Notes: a model not told the origin generated them from the sequence alone. A DNA stretch of 64,000 nt from CAVRXQ01 sp963725215 (GCA_963725215.1 CAVRXQ010000005.1:1-64000), one strand, 5' to 3'; counted from the first letter of the stretch, positions 34,669 through 44,287 are shown. Numbers and translations: made by a program.

Positions 34669-35427
34669 AGCCCGCACCTGCTTCTTGCCGCGACCGGGGA
34701 TGCGCCGCGGCAGCACTGCAGCGACCATCTTCGGTGCGTGGCCCTCGCGCACGCGCCCGAGTGCGCAGATCAGATAGCTGGGCCGGAAGCCGAGCGCCTC
34801 GACGAGCGGACCTTTGCTCAACGGGCCGGACGAGTTGCCGAGCGCGCGCACGGCGAGAGGGTCGATGATCGGCACCTCCTGGCTGATCCCCGACCACTCG
34901 ACCGAGGCGACGACGGTGCCGTCGACGCGCGCGGAGAGAGCGAGCTGACGCGGCGAGGTTTCGACGATCGCGACCGACTGGTGTGACCCGTCCAAGTCCG
35001 TGTACGCGATCGACGGTCCCCAACTCGAGAGCAGAGACGTGCCCGGACGCTCCGGCGAGGCGAGCTCGCGCAGCAGCCTTCGGACCGGCCGAAGACGCGG
35101 GCGACCTACGTAGACGGGCGCGTCGGTGATCGAGATCGCCTCCGGCCGCGCCGGATCGATCGTCTCGTCGTCGCCCGCCAAGCTCACCGTGACGACGTCG
35201 AAGCGAGTGACTTTCAAGTAGCCGTCGCTCGTCTGCGCATGGACGAACTTCTGTGCCTCGTCAGGTCGCGAGCGCAGCACCGCGCCCGAGGAGACGTCGA
35301 CTCCGATCCACTCGGTCGCGCCTGCGAATAGCACGAGGCAGGTAAGCCCGGATCCGGCGACGGCGCGGGGACGCACGCCGGGCTCGATCCTGCGCGGCAG
35401 TCGGACCCGGGCGCGGGGCTCTTTCAT
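34594..35427 (-). CDS. Hypothetical protein with WYL-less beta-rich core
   Basis: This encodes 277 residues starting at ATG 35425-35427, which overlaps the stop of the thioredoxin-domain gene (ATGA), so it is the last gene of the menE operon. It contains LTCLVLFAGATEWIGVDVSSGAVLR, RFDVVTVSLAGDDETIDPARPEAI, GPSIAYTDLDGSHQSVAIVE and RPSYLICALGRVREGHAPKMVAAVLPRRIPGRGKKQV. The sequence reads as strand-rich with a basic C-terminus. No family recognised. Its 3' end overlaps the convergent neighbour. Confidence 0.65.
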   Translation of the reverse strand: MKEPRARVRLPRRIEPGVRPRAVAGSGLTCLVLFAGATEWIGVDVSSGAVLRSRPDEAQKFVHAQTSDGYLKVTRFDVVTVSLAGDDETIDPARPEAISITDAPVYVGRPRLRPVRRLLRELASPERPGTSLLSSWGPSIAYTDLDGSHQSVAIVETSPRQLALSARVDGTVVASVEWSGISQEVPIIDPLAVRALGNSSGPLSKGPLVEALGFRPSYLICALGRVREGHAPKMVAAVLPRRIPGRGKKQVRALLREGPGGEILGHRPAERDESVTP

Positions 35428-37424
35428 CTCGCGCCTTCGAGCGCCTCTGTCGCCGCGGCGGCGATCGCTGCATCGACGGAACTGGGCGCGTGCACCGGAG
35501 CGAGACACGCTCCTTTCCGACAGACGTACACCCCGTCTTTGTCCTTCCCCTCGCTGAGCGGGCTTCCGCTGTTTACGCCACAGATGACGACGCGTTCTGG
35601 CGCGTACGGGCGTGCCGACGCGACCGCCATTCGGTCGTCGTTGCCGACGACGACGACCTCCACGGCGCCGATATCCAAGAACAGCGCAGCTTCGACGAGC
35701 TGGGGAAAGGCGATCGGTGAACGCTCGAGGGCGAGACCCGCCGCGTCGACCGTCGCCCGCGCCCGTTCGAGGAACGTCTCTTCGGACGTGATCGCGCCGA
35801 GTCGCGCGAGTGCGAGTGCGGCGATCGAACCCGCGGCTGGCGTCACTCCGTCGTAGAGCTCGCGCGGGCGAACGACGAGCGGCTCGGCGTCGACACCCGT
35901 CTGGTACCAACCGCCGTCTTCGGCGGAGAAGAGGGCGACGAGCGCGTGCGCTGTCTCCGTTGCATGTTCGAAGTCCTTCGCGTCTCCGCTCATCTCACCG
36001 AGGCGCGTGAACGCGTCCACCAGCCAGGCGTAGTCGTTCGCCACCGCGAGCTTGTCCGCGTGGCCGTTCGCGTACGAACGCAGCCAACGACCGTCGTCGC
36101 GCCGCAGGTGCCCGCCCAAGAAGTCGAGGATCTCGCGCGCCGCGTCGCGCCAGACGTTGTTGCCGGTCGCGGCCGCCGCCTCCGCGAGCACCGACGCGGT
36201 CATCGCATTCCACTCCGTGATGACCTGATCGTCGAGCCCGGGCCTTTGGCGTCTCGAACGCGCGGCGAAAAGACGCGCCCGTGCCTCCTCGATCGCATCA
36301 GGCCGGATAAAGGGGCCGCGTACGGGTCGGTGCAAGACGTTGCGTCCTTCGAAGTTCCCCTCCTCGGTTACCCCGTACCACGCTGCGGCGGGGTCGGCGC
36401 CGTCTCCGAGGACCTCGTCGAATTCGGCACGGCTCCAGAGGTAAAAGCGGCCCTCTTCGCCCTCTGAGTCCGCATCCTCCGCGGCGTAGATACCCCCCGA
36501 TGACCCCTTCAAGTCCCGCAGCAGGTAAGAGAGCGTCTCTTCGAGGATTTGGAGATAGCGTGCCTCGCCGCTCAGCTGCCAGGCGTGGAGATACAGCCGG
36601 GCGAGGGCCGCCTGGTCGTAGAGCATCTTTTCGAAATGCGGGATCTGCCAGGCCCGGTCGACCGAGTACCGGCAGAACCCACCGCCCAAGTGGTCGTAGA
36701 TCCCGCCCGAGGCCATCGCGTCGAGCGTCGACAGGACCATCTCCCGGGTCTCGCGCTGTCCGAGCCGCTCCGCGTGCAGGGCGAGTTCGAGGATCGGCGC
36801 CTGCGGAAACTTCGGCGCCCGGCCGATCCCGGGGTGCTCCTCGTCGAAGAGCTCGACGAAACGCGCCGTCGCCTCATTTGCGAGTGTGATCGCGGATGGC
36901 CGCGAGGAAGACCGCTCCATCTCTTGCAGCCGGGTTGCGACCGCCGAGGTGAGGGCGTGCGCGTCGGAGTCGATCTCGGCGCGTCTTGTCGTCCAGGCGT
37001 TCGCGATCGCGTCGAGCACGTCGATGAAGCCAGGCGACGAGTGGCGGGCGGTCTTCGGGAAATACGTGCCGCCGAAGAACGGCCGGCCTTCCGGAGTGGC
37101 GAAGACGGACAAGGGCCATCCCCCGCGCCCTGACAGCGCCTGCACGGCTTCGAGATAGATCGCGTCGACGTCGGGGCGTTCTTCGCGGTCGACCTTCACC
37201 GGGACGAAGGACTCGTTCAATCGCTTCGCGACCTCGCCGTCCTCGAAGCTCTCGTGTGCCATGACGTGGCACCAGTGGCACGACGCGTATCCGATCGAGA
37301 TGAATAGCGGTCGGTCGAGGCTCTTCGCGCGCCCGAGCGCCTCATCGCCCCACGGCAACCAGTCGACTGGATTGTCGGCGTGCTGGCGGAGGTACGGGCT
37401 CGCCTCGGCGGATAACGAATTCAT
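35424..37424 (-). CDS. Thioredoxin-domain protein of the YyaL/SSP411 (DUF255) family
   Basis: This encodes 666 residues, full family length. The N-terminal DUF255 thioredoxin-like domain begins SAEASPYLRQHADNPVDW and has GYASCHWCHVMAHESFED with the CHWC active-site-like motif. It is followed by VDREERPDVDAIY and GRGGWPLSVF. The rest is an (alpha/alpha)6 barrel related to N-acylglucosamine 2-epimerases (GGIYDHLGGGFCRYSVD, HFEKMLYDQAALARLYLHAW, ITEWNAMTASVLAEAA). The role is uncertain; homologues are found in nearly all kingdoms. Start codon overlaps the menE stop. Confidence 0.93.
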   Translation of the reverse strand: MNSLSAEASPYLRQHADNPVDWLPWGDEALGRAKSLDRPLFISIGYASCHWCHVMAHESFEDGEVAKRLNESFVPVKVDREERPDVDAIYLEAVQALSGRGGWPLSVFATPEGRPFFGGTYFPKTARHSSPGFIDVLDAIANAWTTRRAEIDSDAHALTSAVATRLQEMERSSSRPSAITLANEATARFVELFDEEHPGIGRAPKFPQAPILELALHAERLGQRETREMVLSTLDAMASGGIYDHLGGGFCRYSVDRAWQIPHFEKMLYDQAALARLYLHAWQLSGEARYLQILEETLSYLLRDLKGSSGGIYAAEDADSEGEEGRFYLWSRAEFDEVLGDGADPAAAWYGVTEEGNFEGRNVLHRPVRGPFIRPDAIEEARARLFAARSRRQRPGLDDQVITEWNAMTASVLAEAAAATGNNVWRDAAREILDFLGGHLRRDDGRWLRSYANGHADKLAVANDYAWLVDAFTRLGEMSGDAKDFEHATETAHALVALFSAEDGGWYQTGVDAEPLVVRPRELYDGVTPAAGSIAALALARLGAITSEETFLERARATVDAAGLALERSPIAFPQLVEAALFLDIGAVEVVVVGNDDRMAVASARPYAPERVVICGVNSGSPLSEGKDKDGVYVCRKGACLAPVHAPSSVDAAIAAAATEALEGAR

Positions 37425-38557
37425 CGGCGCCGTCCCGAGGCGAGCTCGCGTACCGCGTCGCGGCGGACCTTTCCGATCACGGTGCGTGGCAGGGCGTCGA
37501 CGACGATCACTTCACGTGGAGCGGCGATCGGTCCGAGTTGGCCCGCGACGTGGGCGCGCAGCTCGTCGAGGTCAGGCGGGGTTTCGTCGTCGGCCTCGAC
37601 CACCGCGACGACGCGCTCTTGCCACTCCTCATCCGCGACGCCGACGACCGCGGCGTCGCGCACCTTCGGATGCGACCGCAGCGACTCCTCGACCGGCGAT
37701 GGCCAGACCATCTCGCCTCCCGAGCGGATCACCTCGGCTGTCCGTCCGAACACTTCGATGCTCTCGTCGTCGAGTAGTCGTCCCGCATCACCAGTCTTGA
37801 ACCATCCGTTTCGTTTCGGGTCTGTCCCGTCGCGGTAGCAGCGCAGCAGCATTGGGGCGTTGATCTCGATCTCGCCATCGGTGACGCGCACCGTCACGCC
37901 ATCGATCGGCCACCCGTCGTACACGACGCCGCTCGCGGTCTCGGTCATCCCATACGTCGCGACGGCGTTCGGAGGCTTGTCTCGCGGTATGGCGCCGCCA
38001 CCGAGGAGGATCGTGCGGAAACGACGGGCTTCGTCGCCGAGCCGTCGACACGTCGTCGGCACGAGCGAGATCAAGGTGGCGCCGCGGCGCGCGGCGTCGA
38101 CGACGCGCGCAACATCGAAGGACTCGTGGATCTCGAGCGGTGTCTTCGAAGCGAGCGCCCGCGTGATCACCGACAGCCCGCCGACGTGCACGATGGGAAG
38201 ACAACACAGCCAACGATCGCGATCGGGATCGACGCGAAGACGCGCGTTCGTCGCCTCCGCCGATGCGGCGATCGCGTCGTGGGTGAGGACGACCCCGCGA
38301 GGATCCCCTGTCGTGCCTGATGTCACGACAACGAAGGCGTCGCCCTCCTCGACGGGAATCGGATCATCTGATGGAGTCTCTGCTCCTGTCGGGGTCACGA
38401 CCGCGGCGGGTCGCAACGTCGCGACGAGTCGGCGCTGAGCGACAACGGGCAGGCGCTGATCGACTGGCCACACGGCGTCCCCGGCGTCGTGCGCCCTCGT
38501 CATCGCCTCCAGGAAGGCCGCGCCGCCCGGAAGATCAAGCGCGACCAGGCGGTTCAC
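37421..38557 (-). CDS. menE: o-Succinylbenzoate-CoA ligase MenE
   Basis: From GTG 38557 this encodes 378 residues, a short member of the ANL (AMP-binding) family as is usual for actinobacterial MenE. Motifs: VVVTSGTTGDPRGVVLTH (P-loop), YGMTETASGVVYDGWP, WFKTGDAGRLLDD, and the C-terminal RTVIGKVRRDAV with the catalytic Lys. It activates o-succinylbenzoate with CoA and ATP, the step before MenB. The assignment rests on the surrounding menB, menA, menH and menD genes. It is divergent from menB with only 21 bp between start codons. Confidence 0.88.
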   Translation of the reverse strand: MNRLVALDLPGGAAFLEAMTRAHDAGDAVWPVDQRLPVVAQRRLVATLRPAAVVTPTGAETPSDDPIPVEEGDAFVVVTSGTTGDPRGVVLTHDAIAASAEATNARLRVDPDRDRWLCCLPIVHVGGLSVITRALASKTPLEIHESFDVARVVDAARRGATLISLVPTTCRRLGDEARRFRTILLGGGAIPRDKPPNAVATYGMTETASGVVYDGWPIDGVTVRVTDGEIEINAPMLLRCYRDGTDPKRNGWFKTGDAGRLLDDESIEVFGRTAEVIRSGGEMVWPSPVEESLRSHPKVRDAAVVGVADEEWQERVVAVVEADDETPPDLDELRAHVAGQLGPIAAPREVIVVDALPRTVIGKVRRDAVRELASGRRR

Positions 38558-38578
38558 TGGCAGTAGCCTAACTGGGCG

Positions 38579-39430
38579 ATGAGTGCCCCTGACCTGGACC
38601 TTCCTGTCTGGAAAGCGCAAGGCGACTATCGCGACATCCTCTACGAGCGCGCCGAGGGGATCGCGAAGATCACGATCAATCGGCCCGAGGTGCGCAACGC
38701 TTTCCGGCCGCAGACGATCTTCGAACTTTCGCACGCCTTCGATGTGGCGCGAGACGATCCAGAGATCGGCGTCGTCATCTTGACGGGTCAGGGCACAGAG
38801 GCGTTCTGTTCCGGCGGCGATCAGAAGATTCGCGGTGACGACGGCTACCTCGGTGACGACGAGGTCGCGGCGCGAGGCATCGGCCGCCTCAACGTCCTCG
38901 ACCTTCAGATCCAGATCAGGCGGCTGCCCAAACCTGTCGTCGCGATGGTCGCCGGCTACGCGATCGGTGGAGGGCACATCCTCCACCTCGTCTGCGACCT
39001 CACGGTCGCCGCGGACAACGCTCGCTTCGGACAGAACGGACCACGTGTCGGGAGTTTCGACGGCGGATTCGGTGCCGGACTGCTCGCTCGCACGATCGGC
39101 ACGAAGCGGGCGAAGGAGATCTGGTTCCTCTGTCGGCGATACGACGCCCGGCGCGCGTACGAGATGGGACTCGTCAACGCTGTCGTCCCACTCGATCGAC
39201 TCGAGGCGGAGACCATCACGTGGTGCCGCGAGATGATGCGACTTTCACCGACCGCGCTGAGATTGTTGAAGGCTGGGTTCAACGCAGCGGAAGACGGCCT
39301 CGCCGGGATCCAGCAACTTGCCGGCGACGCGACGATGCTCTTTTACATGACCGAAGAGGCTCAAGAAGGTCGTGACGCCTTCGTCGAAAAGCGCGCCCCG
39401 GATTTCAGCCGGTTCCCCCGGCGACCGTGA
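38579..39430 (+). CDS. menB: 1,4-Dihydroxy-2-naphthoyl-CoA synthase MenB
   Basis: This encodes 283 residues in the crotonase fold. It has KITINRPEVRNAFRPQTI, FCSGGDQKIRGDDGYLGDD (the insertion typical of MenB), AMVAGYAIGGGHILHLVCDLTVAAD (oxyanion hole), GQNGPRVGSFDGGFGAGLLAR with the catalytic Asp region, and the C-terminal FSRFPRRP. It closes the naphthoate ring in menaquinone synthesis. The stop overlaps the menA start (GTGA). Confidence 0.96.
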   Translation: MSAPDLDLPVWKAQGDYRDILYERAEGIAKITINRPEVRNAFRPQTIFELSHAFDVARDDPEIGVVILTGQGTEAFCSGGDQKIRGDDGYLGDDEVAARGIGRLNVLDLQIQIRRLPKPVVAMVAGYAIGGGHILHLVCDLTVAADNARFGQNGPRVGSFDGGFGAGLLARTIGTKRAKEIWFLCRRYDARRAYEMGLVNAVVPLDRLEAETITWCREMMRLSPTALRLLKAGFNAAEDGLAGIQQLAGDATMLFYMTEEAQEGRDAFVEKRAPDFSRFPRRP

Positions 39431-40329
39431 CCGACGGGCGCCCGTTCGACGATTCTGTCGGCGTGGCGAACTACTCGGACTGGGTCTCCGCCGCGCGCCC
39501 ACGCACGCTCGCAGTTGCTCTGTCCGCAGTCGCGGTGGGAATCGGCGTCGCGCGCGCGACTGGTCACGTCGACTGGTGGCACGCCCTCTTCGCGCTCGTC
39601 GTTGCTCTTGCGATGCAGATCGGCACGAACTACGCGAACGACTACTCCGACGGAGTGCGCGGCACAGACACCCGCCGCGTCGGTCCCGTCCGCCTCGTCG
39701 CTTCGGGTCGGGCGAGTCCGTTCGCGGTCAAACGAGCGGCGCTCGTGACGTTCGCCATCGGTGCTGTCTTCGGACTCGTTCTCTCGCTTGTCACCTCTCC
39801 GTGGCTGATCCTTCTTGGCGCGGCGTCGGTCGCGGCGGGCTGGTTGTACACCGGCGGGCCCCATCCGTACGGCTATCTCGGCCTCGGCGAGGTGTTCGTC
39901 TTTTGTTTCTTCGGGCTGTTCGCCGTGGTGGGAACGGCCTACGTCTCTTCTGGGAGTGTTCCGTCGTTCGCGTGGATCGCCGCTTCCGCAATCGGCTTTC
40001 TCGCCGTGGCGCTGTTGGTGGTGAACAACTTGCGCGACCGAGTCACAGACCAGGCGGCCGGCAAGAAGACGCTCGCTGTGAAGCTCGGAGACCGCCCGAC
40101 TCGCGTCCTTTATGTGTCATTGATCGCCGGCGCATTCGGTCTCGCGCTTGGAACAGCCGTCTTCCGCGGTTTCGCCCTCCTCGCGCTCGTGGGATTGCCG
40201 TTCGCCCTTCGTCCGGCAGCGATCGTGGTCAAAGGTGCGGAGGGCGCGGCGCTGGTCCCGGCGCTCGTGCTGACGACGCTCCTGCAGGTCGTCTTCGGGG
40301 TCGCGTTTGCGTTCGGAGTCGCGATCTGA
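39427..40329 (+). CDS. menA: 1,4-Dihydroxy-2-naphthoate polyprenyltransferase MenA
   Basis: This encodes 300 residues, strongly hydrophobic with about eight or nine transmembrane helices. The prenyl-diphosphate site is in NYANDYSDGVRGTDT (N-D-x-x-D form), with the second aspartate-rich loop in NNLRDRVTDQAAGKKTLAVKLG. RPRTLAVALSAVAVG near the N-terminus is typical of MenA. It attaches the isoprenoid chain to the naphthoate ring, giving demethylmenaquinone in the membrane. Start GTG 39427 overlaps the menB stop. Confidence 0.95.
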   Translation: MTDGRPFDDSVGVANYSDWVSAARPRTLAVALSAVAVGIGVARATGHVDWWHALFALVVALAMQIGTNYANDYSDGVRGTDTRRVGPVRLVASGRASPFAVKRAALVTFAIGAVFGLVLSLVTSPWLILLGAASVAAGWLYTGGPHPYGYLGLGEVFVFCFFGLFAVVGTAYVSSGSVPSFAWIAASAIGFLAVALLVVNNLRDRVTDQAAGKKTLAVKLGDRPTRVLYVSLIAGAFGLALGTAVFRGFALLALVGLPFALRPAAIVVKGAEGAALVPALVLTTLLQVVFGVAFAFGVAI

Positions 40330-40343
40330 TGCCGCGACGACGA

Positions 40344-41147
40344 TCAGGCGTGATGCTGGAGAAGCACAAAGCCCATGACGGCGGTGGCGAGCTTGGTCGG
40401 CCTCTCGAACGGCCAGGCGTGGCCGGCAGATGGGACCGTCGATGTGGCGGCGTTCTTTCCGATCACCGCCGCCATCTCCTCGCCGAGGGCGCGGAACTTC
40501 GCATCGTGCTCGCCGGCCACGATGAAGACCGGCATCTCCAGTCGGCGCAGACGCTCAACGTCGTAGACCTGCGTACCGGTCCCGAGGCGGCGAAGCGCGC
40601 GAGCGAGCCCGGTGGTCGTGTTCTCTTCGCGCGCCGCGCGGCCCCGGGCTTCAGGAGCAAGGCTGGCGAAGAGCGGCTGCGCGAGCCACTCGTCGAGGAA
40701 CTGCGCGAGCGAAATGGGGGTTCCAGCGGAACCGTCGAGTCGACCCGCGAGCGCTTCGTCCGCGCGACGACGTTCGATTCGCTCCTTTTCGTCGGCGATG
40801 CCCGGCGAGACGCCGGCGAGGACCATCGTTCTCACGGACTCCGGAAAGTGGAATGCGGCGTGCAGGGCGACTCGGCCCCCCATCGAGTATCCGACGTAGG
40901 TCGCTTCGCCGACGGCTTCGACGAGGAGACGGCCCGCGTCGTCGAGGTCCGCCACCTCGACGTCGGCCGAGCGACCGTGACCGGGAAGGTCCACGGTCAC
41001 GACCTCGAAATGCTCCGACAGGGCGTGTACCTGCTCGGCCCAGGACCTGCCCGTCTGCGTGAAACCGTGGATGAGCACGATCCGCTCCCCGGAGCCGAAC
41101 GTCTCGGTCGCGAGCGCGCGCGACAAGTCTCGGGTCTGACCGGGCAC
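40344..41147 (-). CDS. menH: Alpha/beta hydrolase, likely MenH (SHCHC synthase)
   Basis: From GTG 41147 this encodes 267 residues. It has IVLIHGFTQTGRSWAEQV (oxyanion), VTVDLPGHGRSAD, the nucleophile elbow YVGYSMGGRVALHAAF, acid Asp in FIVAGEHDAKF, and His in PSAGHAWPFERP. MenH eliminates pyruvate from the MenD product; many such hydrolases look alike, so the call depends on the position between menA and menD. It is divergent from menD with five bases between the start codons, so both promoters must overlap coding sequence. Confidence 0.8.
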   Translation of the reverse strand: MPGQTRDLSRALATETFGSGERIVLIHGFTQTGRSWAEQVHALSEHFEVVTVDLPGHGRSADVEVADLDDAGRLLVEAVGEATYVGYSMGGRVALHAAFHFPESVRTMVLAGVSPGIADEKERIERRRADEALAGRLDGSAGTPISLAQFLDEWLAQPLFASLAPEARGRAAREENTTTGLARALRRLGTGTQVYDVERLRRLEMPVFIVAGEHDAKFRALGEEMAAVIGKNAATSTVPSAGHAWPFERPTKLATAVMGFVLLQHHA

Positions 41148-41152
41148 GAGTC

Positions 41153-42910
41153 GTGACGCTACAAGCGACTTTCGCCGCGACGCTCGTCGATGAGTGGGTA
41201 CGCGCCGGGATCCGCGACGCCGTGGTGTCTCCCGGATCGCGCTCGAGCGCGCTCGCCATCGCGCTGGCGGGAGACGGTCGGGTCGAGACCCACGTTCGAC
41301 TCGACGAGCGATCGGCCGGGTTCTATGCGATCGGCATCGCCCTCGCATCCGGGCTGCCCGTCGTCGTCGTGACGACGAGCGGCACTGCGGCCGCGGAACT
41401 CCATCCCGCCGTCATCGAGGCCGACCTTGCCGGCGTTCCGCTCGTCGTCTGCACCGCCGACCGACCGTTCGAACTGCAAGACGTCGGCTCTCCGCAGACC
41501 GTCGACCAACGCCATCTCTACGGGCGCGCTGTCCGTTTCTTCGCCGATTTCGACGTCGCCTCCGAAGAGGCGAAACCGCAATGGCGATCTCTAGGGAGCC
41601 GGCTCGTCCTCGAAGCCCAGCATTCGGGGCGTGGACCGGGCCCCGTCCATGTGAACCTCCCTTTCCGAGAGCCTCTCGGGGGCGAGCCCGACGACGTGCC
41701 GAAAGGGCGCGACGGCGCGCGCCCCTTCCACGAGGTGATCGGCGGCTCGCCCGCATCAGAAGAGGCCGTCGCCCAGCTCGTCGCGCTCATCACGTCGACG
41801 AAGCGGGGCCTCATCGTCGCCGGCCGGGGTGGTGCGAGCGCGAATTCGTGCCAAGCGATCTCCCAGGCGAGCGGCTGGCCGGTGCTCTCCGACGCGGTGG
41901 CGTTCCCCCGCGAGACAAGCGACGGCGTCATCGCGGCGTGGGAGACCATCGTGAAGTCGCCTTTCGCGACGACCACGCTCCGACCAGACGTCGTCGTCCG
42001 GGTCGGAGCACCGCAGGCCTCCCGGCCGTTTTCGGAGTGGCTCGCGGACTCAACGGAGTCAGGGACCCGCCACGTGCTCATCGACCCGTACGGAAGGTTC
42101 CTCGACCCGGGACGGCTTTCGGAGACCGTCGTGCGCGCGGGTCCCGACGAGCTGTTCTTCGAGGTGGAACGTCGTCTCGGGGGCGCGACCCCGACGCGGC
42201 CGTTCTTCCAGGCTTGGGTGGAAGCGGAGCGCTCCGCGGAACTCGCGATCGACGAGCTTTTGAGCGAGATCCCCGAAGCGAGCGAGCCCGCGGTGGCGCG
42301 CGACCTTTTCGCGCTCGTCCCGCACCGTTCGGCGCTCGTCGTCTCCTCCTCGATGCCCGTTCGTGATGTCGACGCGTTCGGTCGGCCCCGCGTCGGGGCG
42401 CCGGTCGTGTACGCGAACCGCGGGGCGAACGGCATCGACGGTGTCGCGTCGACGGTTCGCGGCGTCGCCGCGGCGCGCAAGGTGTCTGTTTCCGGGTCCG
42501 CACCGACCGTCGGACTGCTCGGGGACCTCGCGTTCTTGCATGACCTGTCTGCCCACGTCTTCGGATCAGACGAAGCGCGCGTCGGCGCTACCTACGTCGT
42601 TGTCGACAACAGAGGCGGCGGGATCTTCTCGTTCCTGCCGTATGCGAAATCGCTCCGTCACGACACCTTCGAGCGCGCGTTCGCCACTCCGCAGGCGACC
42701 GACATTTCGGCGCTCGCCACCGCGTTCGGATTCGGGGTCTTCGACGTCGACGAGCGCTCGGCGTTCGCCGAGTCAGTATTCGCCGCGATCTCTGCGGGTT
42801 CGGATCACCTCGTCCTCGTTCGCACGGAACGAGAACGCAACGTCGAGATACACGCCGAACTCGATCGCGCAGTCGAGGTGTCGCTCGTGCGCGCGCTCGG
42901 CGCGAGCTGA
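41153..42910 (+). CDS. menD: SEPHCHC synthase MenD
   Basis: This encodes 585 residues, a ThDP-dependent enzyme that joins 2-oxoglutarate and isochorismate, the first committed menaquinone step. The N-terminal domain has VVSPGSRSSALAIAL, TSGTAAAELHPAVIEA and CTADRPFELQDVGSPQTVDQ. The C-terminal ThDP domain has YANRGANGIDGVASTVRG and VVDNRGGGIFSFLP. The start GTG 41153 nearly abuts the divergent menH start. No MenF or MenC was found in the window. Confidence 0.95.
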   Translation: MTLQATFAATLVDEWVRAGIRDAVVSPGSRSSALAIALAGDGRVETHVRLDERSAGFYAIGIALASGLPVVVVTTSGTAAAELHPAVIEADLAGVPLVVCTADRPFELQDVGSPQTVDQRHLYGRAVRFFADFDVASEEAKPQWRSLGSRLVLEAQHSGRGPGPVHVNLPFREPLGGEPDDVPKGRDGARPFHEVIGGSPASEEAVAQLVALITSTKRGLIVAGRGGASANSCQAISQASGWPVLSDAVAFPRETSDGVIAAWETIVKSPFATTTLRPDVVVRVGAPQASRPFSEWLADSTESGTRHVLIDPYGRFLDPGRLSETVVRAGPDELFFEVERRLGGATPTRPFFQAWVEAERSAELAIDELLSEIPEASEPAVARDLFALVPHRSALVVSSSMPVRDVDAFGRPRVGAPVVYANRGANGIDGVASTVRGVAAARKVSVSGSAPTVGLLGDLAFLHDLSAHVFGSDEARVGATYVVVDNRGGGIFSFLPYAKSLRHDTFERAFATPQATDISALATAFGFGVFDVDERSAFAESVFAAISAGSDHLVLVRTERERNVEIHAELDRAVEVSLVRALGAS

Positions 42911-42922
42911 GCGCGCTGCGAC

Positions 42923-43790
42923 TTAGACGTCGTCTGCGGCAGCGTCGAGCACCGCGCGCGCACGCCGCACCATCGGCTCGTCGACCATCGCTCCGTCGAC
43001 GCTGATCGCGCCGCGCCCTTTCGTGCCGGCAGCCCGGTGCGCGTCGACGACTCGTCGCGCGGTACGCGACCTGTTCGGCGTTGGGGGTGAAGGCGTCGTT
43101 CGCGAGCGGGACCTGGCGAGGGTGAATGCACATCTTCCCCGAGTAGGCGAGCGCGCGAGCGAACTCGGCCTCGGTACGGAAGCGATCATCGTCGGCGTAG
43201 TCCGCGACGATCCCATCCAACGACGCGACCCCGGCCACAGCAGCGACGAGCGCCACCTTCGAGCGCGAGTAGAGGACTTCGAGGCCCTCGACCGTCCTTT
43301 CGCCTCCGATGTCCGCCGTCAAATCCTCCGCCCCGAAGTAGACCGCCGCGACGCGCGGGTGCGAGGCGATCTCGCGCGCGTCGAGGACGCCGAGACCGGT
43401 CTCGATCCCCGCGACGATCTCGAGTTCCGCGAGGCCGAGTTCTCCGAGTCGTTCGGCGACGGCTCCGAGATCGCTCGGCCTCTCGACCTTCGGGACGACG
43501 ATTCCCGCCAGTCCGGGCACGAGGGATTCGAAGTCGCCCGCGAAGTGCGCAGAAGGCACCGGATTCACCCGGACGAACAGGGCGAAATGTGGGGCGTCGG
43601 CGACGATCTGGCTCGCCGCGGCGCGTGCCTGTTCGCGCCCGGCGTCCTTTGCTGACTCGGGAACCGCGTCTTCCAAGTCGATGATGCCGAGGTCGCAGGC
43701 GAGCGCGGGGAGCTTCACCGCGCGCTCCGGAGACGTCGCCGGGGTGAACAGCGCGCTTCGCCAGCGTCGCGCGCGTGCTTCGGTTGTCAC
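42923..43790 (-). CDS. HpcH/HpaI (CitE-like) CoA-ester lyase, one frameshift
   Basis: The first frame from GTG 43790 covers most of the TIM barrel. It includes RWRSALFTPATSPERAVK, LACDLGIIDLEDAVPES (metal site), LFVRVNPV, GIVVPKVERPSDL, EIVAGIETGLGVLDA, VYFGAEDLTADIGGER and SGKMCIHPRQVPLANDAF. Near 43051-43065 one extra base disrupts the C-terminus; the neighbouring frame restores VVDAHRAAGTKGRGAISVDGAMVDEPMVRRA. The rebuilt length is about 288 residues. CitE-like lyases cleave malyl-, methylmalyl- or citramalyl-CoA. The start overlaps the stop of a MaoC-type hydratase (GTGA), which supports a malyl/mesaconyl-CoA pathway role. Confidence 0.85.
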
Positions 43791-44287
43791 GACTGCGGCG
43801 TGGGACGCTTGCGGTCGGGTGCGTGGTCGCGCTTGTAGACCATCGCGGTCCTCTTGAAGCTGATCACGACCTCGCCCCGTTGGTTGTAACCGGTCGAGCG
43901 CATCGTCACGATGCCCGCCTCCGGATGCGACGCGGACTCGCGAGCCTCGAGAACCTCCGAGCGCGAGTAGATGGTGTCTCCTTCGAAGACCGGGTGCGGG
44001 AGCTTTACCTCGTCCCACCCGAGGTTGGCGAGTACGTTCTGGGTGAGATCGGCAACGCTCTGGCCCGTGACGAGCGCAAGGGTGAAACACGAGTTCACGA
44101 GCGGTTGGCCGAACGTGGTCTGCGCGGCGTAGTGCTTGTCGATGTGGATCGCTTGCGGGTTTTGCGTCAGCAAGCTGAACCAGACGTTGTCCGCTTCGGT
44201 GATCGTCCTTCCTGCGGCGTGCTCGAAGACGTCACCGGGCGAGAGGTCCTCGAAGTACGGCCCCGTCGGAGCAGGATGCACCGCCAC
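43787..44287 (-). CDS. MaoC-type (R)-hydratase, mesaconyl-CoA hydratase-like
   Basis: This encodes 166 residues. A hot-dog fold with the hydratase 2 motif: YFEDLSPGDVFEHAAGRTITEADNVWFS and NPQAIHIDKHYAAQTTFGQPLVN (catalytic Asp/His region), followed by LGWDEVKLPHPVFEGDTI. The form ITEADNVWF is typical of mesaconyl/methylmalyl-CoA dehydratases. It is translationally coupled to the CitE-like lyase, so the pair may interconvert mesaconyl-CoA and methylmalyl-CoA and cleave it. Inferred from context. Confidence 0.88.
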   Translation of the reverse strand: MAVHPAPTGPYFEDLSPGDVFEHAAGRTITEADNVWFSLLTQNPQAIHIDKHYAAQTTFGQPLVNSCFTLALVTGQSVADLTQNVLANLGWDEVKLPHPVFEGDTIYSRSEVLEARESASHPEAGIVTMRSTGYNQRGEVVISFKRTAMVYKRDHAPDRKRPTPQS

